From: an uncultured Odoribacter sp.
GTDB taxonomy: Bacteria; Bacteroidota; Bacteroidia; Bacteroidales; Marinifilaceae
Length of the DNA: 12,650 nucleotides
Direction of reading: 5' to 3'
Assembly (NCBI GenBank): GCA_947176455.1
Contig: CAMWQQ010000024.1
Location: 1-12,650, forward strand
Of the stretch, positions 1 to 6,341 are shown piece after piece (position 1 is the stretch's first letter; each line of letters starts with the position of its first letter). Both the position numbers and the translations under genes were made by a program. A model generated the notes under the pieces. It did not search any database. It was not told the origin of the DNA and saw only the letters and a list, made by a program, of their open reading frames with translations.

Positions 1-720
1 GTCGTGAATAACCTTACTTCCGGAATTTATCGAATTTTTTGTTACTTCTGGATTTCCTTTATAAGTCAATTTGGAACTACCATACAAACTATATGCTATT
101 TTATCGTTTACCTGGATTTCGGCTTTTGCGCCTGTTGCCAGTTCTATGTCTGTTTCTTCCGTCTCGAAATTGCGGGCATACATTAGGGAGGCGGTTTTCA
201 ATTCCGCTTCCATCGTACGGGCGTTTCCTTTTAGTTCGACGATTGCCGACGTTTTGGCGGAAACTTTTATGTCCGATGTTTGGACGGCAAGCCGGATACG
301 GCTTCTTGTATTTGCCCGCAGTTGTACGTTCTCGGTTTTCCATACTTGCGGTGCGGCTTCTATCAGGGACTGCTGGCTGGCTTGCAGGGTACTGATTTCC
401 GGCATACTGATTAAAATGTTCATGTGGGTGAATTTGACGATGTTGATTGTGTCCGGTATATAAATTTTGAGCGTTTGGTTGCGGACGATGGTTTTGATGT
501 AGTGGAACAGGTTGTTGTCGGCTTCGACCGTCAGCGGTTGGAATTTTCCTTGCACGATGTATACGGATATGTTGCGGGATACTTCGATGCTGTTGAAAAA
601 GCCGGTTTCACGCTGTTGCGTCAGGATGTATCCTGAACCTTTGATGTTGGTTATTTGTTGCCTTCCTTGTCCTGAATAACAGAACAGTCCTAAAAGAATG
701 ATTCCCCAATACCTTGACAT
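1..720 (-). CDS. Secreted head-GIN-domain (DUF2807) protein, C-terminus cut off by the window edge
   Basis: Reading the minus strand from the ATG at 720 gives 240 uninterrupted codons running off the left edge. The N-terminus has a short signal peptide (hydrophobic core IILLGLFCYS at about residues 7-16). Residues 28-90 carry the family hallmark: a GSGYILTQ stretch, then FNSIEVSRNISVYIVQGK, then LTVEADNNLFHYI and LKIYI. A repetitive beta-rich region follows to the edge and ends in KGNPEVTKNSINSGSKV, which resembles the usual end of these proteins, so only a few codons are probably missing. DUF2807 ('putative auto-transporter adhesin, head GIN domain') proteins are envelope or secreted beta-helical proteins of Bacteroidetes; their function is mostly unknown. 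C14 is not in a lipobox (F at -1), so I read it as periplasmic or exported rather than a lipoprotein. A terminator separates it from the upstream protease gene, so it is probably its own unit, with a sigma-54-like promoter. Confidence 0.9.
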   Translation of the reverse strand, partial: MSRYWGIILLGLFCYSGQGRQQITNIKGSGYILTQQRETGFFNSIEVSRNISVYIVQGKFQPLTVEADNNLFHYIKTIVRNQTLKIYIPDTINIVKFTHMNILISMPEISTLQASQQSLIEAAPQVWKTENVQLRANTRSRIRLAVQTSDIKVSAKTSAIVELKGNARTMEAELKTASLMYARNFETEETDIELATGAKAEIQVNDKIAYSLYGSSKLTYKGNPEVTKNSINSGSKVIHD

Positions 721-781
721 GCCCGTTAATATTTTTATGTTTTGCTGTGCCTTTCTGTTAGTAGGCGTGTGGTATTTACGG

Positions 782-796
782 GCAAAGGAAGCGCCA
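782..796 (-). promoter_or_regulatory. Candidate sigma-54 (-24/-12) promoter of the head-GIN gene
   Basis: On the minus strand the sequence is TGGCGCTTCCTTTGC. It has the GG-N10-GC core and matches TGGCACG-N4-TTGC at 9 of 11 fixed positions, with a pyrimidine in front. It lies after the terminator of the upstream gene and about 62 bp before the GIN start codon, so transcription would start near 770 with a leader of about 50 nt. An NtrC-type activator with an intact GAFTGA loop is encoded 1.7 kb away. A competing housekeeping reading (TTTG at 783-786, 19 bp, TACTAACA at 756-763) is weaker. Confidence 0.55.
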
Positions 797-810
797 GGTT
801 TGAAGATGGC

Positions 811-837
811 AAAAAAAACTGCCCCGGAAGGGCAGTT
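811..837 (-). terminator. Rho-independent terminator after the S41 protease gene
   Basis: On the minus strand, AACTGCCC (830-837) and GGGCAGTT (817-824) form a perfect 8-bp stem around a 5-nt loop, followed by a run of T (A811-A818 on the plus strand). It lies about 140 bp beyond the protease stop codon and upstream of the GIN promoter, so it ends the protease transcript and isolates the GIN gene. Confidence 0.85.
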
Positions 838-979
838 CGCAAGTTTGTGTATAGTAAGTAGTATTGGGTTCGCAACAACTTTTCGATAGGAATTGCAAAT
901 TTATATAAAAAATGCAAAATCCGGCAACGTTTGCGCAACTATTTTTAAGTTGAAATTGTTTTATTTTTTATAAAATGCG

Positions 980-2326
980 CTATTGGCCGAGTAACAAGTG
1001 CCTTGTCGTACTTTGGAGGGGCTTCCAGGAAGTTGTTGGAGCCGGGATGCTTCGGCTGGCGATGACCGGTTGGTTGCCACTGATTAATTCCAACGCTTTA
1101 CCTAACAACGGGTCTTCTCGGTCTCCGAAAGGAGGCAGAAAATTGCTGTATTCCTGAATCGTGTAAGTGGCGGCTATGCCTCCTTTGACGTCTTCTCCAT
1201 TTGCATTGAAATAGGCGAAAGTGACGGGCCAAAATGTCCATTTCTGTAAATCTCCGGGGGGAATGATTTGGCTCATCCCCACGTATTTCCCGTAGGTGTC
1301 GCTACCAATCAGAATCATTTCGGACAGGTAGGGGCGTAGTCCTGAAATGACCACCTCCGATGCCGAAGCGGTGTTTCCTCCGGTCAAGACATAGAGTCTT
1401 CGCAGGTCAAGATTTTCTGCCAATACGTCGGGGTCAAAGCGGGTAACCGATTGTTCGCTGGAGAGTTTCCGTTGATAGGTGGGATTCCATTGTTTGCGAA
1501 TCAGGATGTCTTCGTTGCGGACGTTATTGGTGGGCGCCAGCAAGCTACTCAGATGCCTTGCGGCTGTTTCCGCACCTCCGGGATTGTAGCGCAGGTCCAG
1601 AATAAATTCATCAACCGAGGCGGTCTTCATTCGTCCGATTGCCTGACTTAAACGGGGGAGGCTGGTGGAGTGGTCATCATAAAACTGGCAGTAGACCAAA
1701 TAGCCGATTTTTTTGTTTCCGACAGACAGCACGGTATCCAATAAAATGGGGTCTTGTTCCAGGATTTCCTGAGACAAGGCATAATCTTGCTTGGAAACAA
1801 ACAAGGTGTCCCAAGAAAAAATGCCGGTTTTTAGAACGACTTGTTCGTCCGTTAGAATCCGAGTATAATTATTGATAGTCAGCCATTTGCCGTTGTTGGT
1901 GAAAATCATGTCACCGCGCATCAGTCCGGCTTTTTCGGCAGGGCTTCCCTTATAGACATATTGAATCATACCGCATATCAGGCTGTCTCTGATTTGGTAG
2001 AACTGGATTTGATATCCGAAAGTTTTGTTCTTGCCGTCCAGGAGGGAGCGGGTTTCTGTCTCGTTTTCTTCCAGTGACGACCATAAATCCTCCTTGTATC
2101 GGAAAGCCTCTAAAAAAGTTTCCGGTTCTTGGTCCAGGTTCGCTTTTGTATTTTTGACTTTTTCCGCCCAGAAATAAATGTCCTTCATCTGGCTTTCGAT
2201 GAATTTGTTCATCCGTTCGTTGAGGGATAGGTTGGAATCTTCCTCCGGGCGGATATCGTCTTTGGTACAAGCGGACAATAGACTGGAGAATGCCAGTAAA
2301 GCCAATAGGCGGATGGGTCGTTTCAT
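980..2326 (-). CDS. S41-family (C-terminal processing type) PDZ peptidase, lipoprotein
   Basis: A 448-aa serine protease anchored in the envelope. Residues 1-20 form a lipoprotein signal with lipobox LSAC (Cys20). The next residues, TKDD, give an acidic start like that of Bacteroidetes surface-exported lipoproteins, so surface location is possible. A PDZ-like segment with GSPAEKAGLMRGD lies at about 127-139. The S41 core begins near 205. It shows DLRYNPGG (244-251), the nucleophile motif TASASE with Ser321, and Lys347 in GSDTYGK, 26 residues on, the expected spacing of the Ser-Lys dyad. The GKYVGM stretch after the lysine is typical of Bacteroidales members rather than of Tsp/CtpA. The last ~25 residues (Pro/Thr/Ser then RHLLLGQ) look like a poorly conserved tail. 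The gene is divergent from the NtrC-type regulator (152 bp between starts) and ends before a strong terminator. The substrate is unknown; an envelope-processing role is inferred. Confidence 0.92.
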   Translation of the reverse strand: MKRPIRLLALLAFSSLLSACTKDDIRPEEDSNLSLNERMNKFIESQMKDIYFWAEKVKNTKANLDQEPETFLEAFRYKEDLWSSLEENETETRSLLDGKNKTFGYQIQFYQIRDSLICGMIQYVYKGSPAEKAGLMRGDMIFTNNGKWLTINNYTRILTDEQVVLKTGIFSWDTLFVSKQDYALSQEILEQDPILLDTVLSVGNKKIGYLVYCQFYDDHSTSLPRLSQAIGRMKTASVDEFILDLRYNPGGAETAARHLSSLLAPTNNVRNEDILIRKQWNPTYQRKLSSEQSVTRFDPDVLAENLDLRRLYVLTGGNTASASEVVISGLRPYLSEMILIGSDTYGKYVGMSQIIPPGDLQKWTFWPVTFAYFNANGEDVKGGIAATYTIQEYSNFLPPFGDREDPLLGKALELISGNQPVIASRSIPAPTTSWKPLQSTTRHLLLGQ

Positions 2327-2357
2327 TCGTTTACGGGGTTAAATATCGGGCAAGTTA

Positions 2358-2365
2358 CAAATGTT
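2358..2365 (-). promoter_or_regulatory. Weak candidate -7 box for the S41 protease gene
   Basis: The minus strand reads AACATTTG, a one-mismatch match to the Bacteroidetes -7 consensus TAnnTTTG, 31 bp before the ATG at 2326. I see no TTTG -33 element at the usual 19-21 bp, so this is only suggestive. No GG-N10-GC sigma-54 site is visible in this intergenic region on this strand. Confidence 0.25.
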
Positions 2366-2426
2366 TTTGAATAATTATGGGTTTTGCATGGTTATATTTT
2401 TTAATTTCGCCTTGTATTAAGGGTGC

Positions 2427-2434
2427 TAAATTTG
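2427..2434 (+). promoter_or_regulatory. Candidate -7 box for the NtrC-type regulator gene
   Basis: TAAATTTG matches TAnnTTTG exactly and lies 44 bp before the ATG at 2479. A partial -33 element (TTTC, 2405-2408) sits 18 bp upstream. The predicted transcript start is near 2441, leaving a leader of about 38 nt. Housekeeping-type expression of the regulator is therefore likely. Confidence 0.45.
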
Positions 2435-2478
2435 TCCGGGATGACTCCGTGGTTGACTGATTTTTAGAAAAGAAACGC

Positions 2479-3807
2479 ATGGCGAGAATTTTATTGGTAG
2501 ATGACGATACGACTTTTTGTCTGATGTTGAAGACATGGCTGACCAAGCGGGGATTCCAGGTGGATGAATCTTTTTCCTGCCGGGAAGCTTTGGCGAAGAC
2601 AAAAGGAACCGCTTATGATATTGTGCTGACGGATTTGCGTTTGCCTGACGAGGACGGTATGTATTTGCTGAAGAGGATAAAGGCGACGGCTCCCGACGTG
2701 CAGGTGATTCTGATGACCGGATATGCGGATATTCATACGGCGGTCCAGGCGATGAAACTGGGTGCGTTTGATTATGTGGCAAAACCGATTATTCCGGACG
2801 AGATTCTGAAAAAGATTCAGGAGGCGTTGGGACAAAAGGTACAACCCGGGGATAAAAAGGGTGAGAAGGAGGGGCAGGCTGTGCCTTACATCAAAGGCAC
2901 CAGCCAGGAAGCCAATAAATTGTTTGAATACATCGGTCTGGTTGCGCCCACGATGATGACGGTGCTGATTTCCGGTGAGAGCGGTTCCGGAAAAGAATAC
3001 ATCGCCCGGTTGATTCATAGTCGGAGTCAGCGGAAAGATGCGCCTTTTGTTGCGGTGGATTGCGGAGCTATTCCCAAGGATTTGGCGGCCAGTGAGTTTT
3101 TTGGCCATGTCAAGGGGGCTTTTACCGGAGCGGTGAATGATAAGACCGGCTATTTCGTTCAGGCTTCCGGAGGAACGATATTCCTGGATGAAATTGGCAA
3201 CCTGAGTTACGAGGTGCAGGTCCAGTTGTTGCGGGCATTGGAGGAACGCAAGGTGAAACCGGTCGGGAGCGACAAAGAGATAGCGTTCGATGTTCGTATC
3301 ATTTCTGCCACGAATGAGAATCTGAAAAAAGCGGTTGCCGAGGGAAGTTTCCGGGAGGACCTTTACCACCGGCTGAATGAATTTTCCTTGCAGGCGTTGA
3401 GCCTGCGCAATCGCCGGGAGGATATACCGGTATTCGCTAATTATTTTCTTGCCGCCTCAAACGAGGAATTGGATAAGGAGGTGACTGGATTCGAGGAGGA
3501 AGTGATGAAGATTTTCCGGGAATATGCCTGGCCCGGTAATCTGCGGGAAATGCGGAATGTTGTGAAAAGGGCGACTTTGTTGTGCCAGTCCGATTTTATA
3601 TCGGTAGAACATATTCCGGTAGAATTGGCTCATTCCAATATCGTTCCGGAAGAAACCGACCTGGCTTTGAGACGGGAAAGGCACGAAGTCGACCTGATTC
3701 ACGAGGCGTTGGCGCAATGCCACAACAACAAGAGCGAAGCTGCGCGTCTGTTGAAAATAGACCGGAAAACCTTGTACAATAAAATGAAACTTTATTCTAT
3801 TGAATGA
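2479..3807 (+). CDS. NtrC-family sigma-54-dependent response regulator (RteB/ZraR-like)
   Basis: 442 aa with the complete three-domain layout. The receiver domain (1-118) has the acidic pocket DDD at 8-10, phosphoacceptor Asp52 in LTDLRLP, T80 and K102. After a short charged linker, the AAA+ sigma-54 activator domain (about 138-370) has Walker A GESGSGKE (166-173), the sigma-54-contacting loop GAFTGA (213-218), Walker B TIFLDE (233-238) and the sensor II motif WPGNLREMRN. A Fis-type helix-turn-helix closes the protein (about 405-437, KSEAARLLKIDRKTLYNKM). All residues needed for ATP-driven opening of RNA polymerase-sigma-54 complexes are present, so it should activate rather than only repress. 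The likely phosphodonor is the Hpt domain of the convergent hybrid kinase, with which it overlaps by 11 bp. The candidate target in the window is the sigma-54-like site at 782-796; the target set is otherwise unknown. The ATG at 2479 gives the exact receiver-domain start. Confidence 0.95.
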   Translation: MARILLVDDDTTFCLMLKTWLTKRGFQVDESFSCREALAKTKGTAYDIVLTDLRLPDEDGMYLLKRIKATAPDVQVILMTGYADIHTAVQAMKLGAFDYVAKPIIPDEILKKIQEALGQKVQPGDKKGEKEGQAVPYIKGTSQEANKLFEYIGLVAPTMMTVLISGESGSGKEYIARLIHSRSQRKDAPFVAVDCGAIPKDLAASEFFGHVKGAFTGAVNDKTGYFVQASGGTIFLDEIGNLSYEVQVQLLRALEERKVKPVGSDKEIAFDVRIISATNENLKKAVAEGSFREDLYHRLNEFSLQALSLRNRREDIPVFANYFLAASNEELDKEVTGFEEEVMKIFREYAWPGNLREMRNVVKRATLLCQSDFISVEHIPVELAHSNIVPEETDLALRRERHEVDLIHEALAQCHNNKSEAARLLKIDRKTLYNKMKLYSIE

Positions 3808-6283
3808 GTTTCAGTAATCGCTCGACTTCTTTGATGACCTCAGTGACGAGGGGATTGATTGTTTCCGGAGTCAAATTTGCCTTCTCCGGATGTTCCAGTT
3901 TTTCTAACGGTTCGACGACAAGGGAGGCTTCCAGTTGCCGGAACATCGGCAACATTTTGTGTGCCAGTTGCGGGATGCTTTCGTAGTGTTTTTCTTGCAG
4001 GTATTGTTGGAGTAGACCGAGGTGTTGCTCCGTGGAGGTAACGAACGATTGGATAATCTTTTCCAGCGCCTCGGGGTCGTTGTCTGCAAATATCCGAATG
4101 TTTTTCAGGGTATATCCGGCATTTTCGGCAGGTTCCGCTACGGACGATTCCGTTTGGGGGCTGTCTGTCGTGTGCTGTTTGCCGGTCAGTCGGTCAATGA
4201 GACTGAACAGGGCGGTGGAGGTGAACGGTTTGCCGAGATAGGCGGTAAAGCCTTTGGCGATGTAGTCCGTTTCCGATAGGGTGGCATCTGCCGACAAGGC
4301 GATGACGGGTAGGCTTTGGGCGAAGGGCAGGTCGAGTTGTCGGATTTGTTTTACCAGCTCAAAGCCGGTCATTTCAGGCATTTGAATGTCCGAAAATACC
4401 AGGTCGTAGGTTTTCTCCTGCAACAAGCGGACCACTTCAAGGGGACGGGTGGTGATGTCCGGATGTATGCCTCTGGTTTCCAGCAGTCCCTGCGTCATTT
4501 GCAATTGCAAGGTATCGTCGTCCACCAGAAGTATGCGCAAGTTGGATTCGGTGTCGGGGGTGTCTGCCGGGAGGTACGGCATTGTTTCCGCTTCATTGGC
4601 AAGGGATGCCTCTTGCCAGGGGAGGTACAAGGTAAAGCAACTCCCTTTTCCGATTTCGCTTTGGAGTGTTAGCTCTCCACCCAACAGATGAATCAATTTC
4701 AGGGTAATGGTCAGTCCCAGTCCCGTCCCTTCGATGCCGTTGTGCGATTTTAGCCGGGTAAATTCTTCAAAGATGAGCTTTTGTTCATCTGCGGTCATAC
4801 CCGGTCCGGTGTCCTGTATGGCAAGAATGATTTGCGTGCCGTCGGCGGAAGTGGTTGCCGTGAAGTCAACGTGCCCTTGTTCCGTGTATTTGACGGCATT
4901 GGATAATATATTGGTGATGATTTGACGAATGCGCAGGGCATCCCCGCGGCACTCTTGGTTCAGCTCTTCGCTGAAATTTCCGGTCAATTGCAAATGCTTG
5001 TTTTGTGCCATTGGCAGGAAATTGTCCGTGATTTCCCGAAACAGCAACGCCGGATTGAACACGACCTCCTCTACGGGCATTTTGTGGTTTTCCAACTTGG
5101 ACAAGTCGAGCAGGTTGCCGATTAATTTCAGGATATGTTCCGAGGACCCCTGCATATTTTTCAGAAAGTAACGTTGCCTGTCGTTGACGGGGGTATTGTT
5201 CAGCAGTTCGATGTAGCCCAAAACGGAACTTAAAGGAGATTTGATGTCGTGGGTGACGTTCTGAATCATTTTTTCACGGCTTTTCAGCAGTTGCGCCGCA
5301 TAGCGGTTGGCGTTTTCCAATTCCCGCCGGTAGCGTTGACTGCGGGAAAGGTCTCGCAGGATAAAGAAGGTGAAAAAGATGACCGACAACAGGGCGATGA
5401 CGGTTATCCAGGAAAATATGCGGATGACCGTGGCAATGGTTTTTGCCCGGTTTTCCTGTTTTTGCAGGGAATGATTGATTTCTTCTTTTTCGTATTCCCT
5501 CAGAATCCTTTTCAGTTGGTTGGTGATGTCGGTGCTTTGCCGGATGAGGGCGTATTCTTTCCGGTTGATTTTGCGATTGAGGTCTTGTTGTTGCTTTTGG
5601 ACGTCTTCCCAGGTATTTTTTAGAATGTTGACCACCGAGTCCGTGTTTTGGGTGGGATTTTCATCGTTGAGCGTGTCGGTGACCACTTGCTGGGTAAGCG
5701 AGATTTCCGGAACCGTGTCTATGATTGTTTTGGAAAAAATCCAGCGTTTGACGACTTTCTGCGTCGGAACATAGGTCGTGTCCACTCGGGTGACCATACG
5801 TTGCCGGACGTTGAGACGCTGGTCGACGGAATCTTTTCCGGCAATGTGGGCGATAGCCTTGCTGTAAAATTCCTCCGGAGAGAAAGATTGCTTCACCCAA
5901 ACCAATTCCTGCAGGTTCTTGATTTTGGCTTCCAGCAACGCGTAAATGGAATCGATACGGATTTGTTGCTGGGGCTGTTGGCTTAACGCTTTTAACGTGT
6001 CGATGTTTTCCTTGGTTTCCTGGAGGATGCTTGTGAACTTCCGAAAATAACTGTGGCTTCCGGTTTGGGCAAAAGCGCTACTCAATGCTTCCGCCTCATA
6101 CAGTCCGGTCATCGTGTTGCCGATGATGAACAGTTTTTGGTTGGTGCTGTCCGTTGTTTCCTCGTTGACGATAAAACGGGTGAATTGCTTGTAAATCAAG
6201 GTCGCCGATACAACGCCTAACAGGATGACCAGCAAGTAGCCGGCGACGATTTTCCATTGGGTATATCGGGATTCTTTCTGCAT
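3797..6283 (-). CDS. Hybrid sensor histidine kinase with receiver and Hpt domains (RteA-like)
   Basis: Inner-membrane phosphorelay kinase of 828-829 aa. Numbering here counts from the GTG at 6286, which directly precedes the ATG at 6283; either could start it, and I prefer the ATG. TM1 (about 13-32) and TM2 (about 288-310) enclose a ~250-aa, largely helical periplasmic sensor with two Thr/Asp-rich patches (168-216). A coiled linker leads to HisKA with His346 (THDIKSPL). The ATPase domain has the N box with Asn463, G1 DTGPGM (492-497) and G2 GTGLGL (520-525). A receiver domain (about 583-700) has phospho-Asp633 and Lys686, and a C-terminal Hpt domain has His776 in LAHKMLPMF. The layout matches RteA of Bacteroides conjugative elements and its chromosomal relatives. 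It should pass phosphate His346 to Asp633 to His776 and then to Asp52 of the convergent regulator. The ligand is unknown. A terminator sits 26 bp upstream, so its promoter is unclear. Confidence 0.94.
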   Translation of the reverse strand: MQKESRYTQWKIVAGYLLVILLGVVSATLIYKQFTRFIVNEETTDSTNQKLFIIGNTMTGLYEAEALSSAFAQTGSHSYFRKFTSILQETKENIDTLKALSQQPQQQIRIDSIYALLEAKIKNLQELVWVKQSFSPEEFYSKAIAHIAGKDSVDQRLNVRQRMVTRVDTTYVPTQKVVKRWIFSKTIIDTVPEISLTQQVVTDTLNDENPTQNTDSVVNILKNTWEDVQKQQQDLNRKINRKEYALIRQSTDITNQLKRILREYEKEEINHSLQKQENRAKTIATVIRIFSWITVIALLSVIFFTFFILRDLSRSQRYRRELENANRYAAQLLKSREKMIQNVTHDIKSPLSSVLGYIELLNNTPVNDRQRYFLKNMQGSSEHILKLIGNLLDLSKLENHKMPVEEVVFNPALLFREITDNFLPMAQNKHLQLTGNFSEELNQECRGDALRIRQIITNILSNAVKYTEQGHVDFTATTSADGTQIILAIQDTGPGMTADEQKLIFEEFTRLKSHNGIEGTGLGLTITLKLIHLLGGELTLQSEIGKGSCFTLYLPWQEASLANEAETMPYLPADTPDTESNLRILLVDDDTLQLQMTQGLLETRGIHPDITTRPLEVVRLLQEKTYDLVFSDIQMPEMTGFELVKQIRQLDLPFAQSLPVIALSADATLSETDYIAKGFTAYLGKPFTSTALFSLIDRLTGKQHTTDSPQTESSVAEPAENAGYTLKNIRIFADNDPEALEKIIQSFVTSTEQHLGLLQQYLQEKHYESIPQLAHKMLPMFRQLEASLVVEPLEKLEHPEKANLTPETINPLVTEVIKEVERLLKLIQ

Positions 6284-6308
6284 CACGGAATAAAGTTATT
6301 TTCGAGGT

Positions 6309-6341
6309 AAAAATAAGGTTGGCTTTTGCCAACCCTATTTT
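6309..6341 (-). terminator. Intrinsic terminator after the beta-galactosidase gene
   Basis: GGTTGGC (minus strand, 6328-6334) pairs with GCCAACC (6317-6323) around an AAAA loop. The stem extends through a G-U pair and A/T pairs only when read on the minus strand, and it ends in TTATTTTT. It begins directly after the beta-galactosidase TAA. The plus-strand copy also has a T run, but no plus-strand gene needs it. It lies between the beta-galactosidase and kinase genes, so the kinase either has its own start or depends on read-through. Confidence 0.8.

Noticed and set aside
39..463. Plus-strand open frames at the left edge
   Set aside because: They are antisense to the head-GIN gene, whose minus-strand reading is clearly the real one.
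735..938. 67-codon minus-strand frame between the protease and GIN genes
   Set aside because: It runs straight through the terminator hairpin and the sigma-54-like site and has no family features.
931..952. Short palindrome TTGCGCAA (931-938) and CAACT/AGTTG inverted repeat (936-952) about 140-170 bp upstream of the sigma-54-like site
   Set aside because: The position would suit an activator-binding site, but the arms are too short to separate from chance.
2491..3369. Minus-strand open frame of 292 codons opposite the NtrC-type regulator
   Set aside because: The opposite strand carries every motif of the regulator; the antisense translation is low in recognisable structure.
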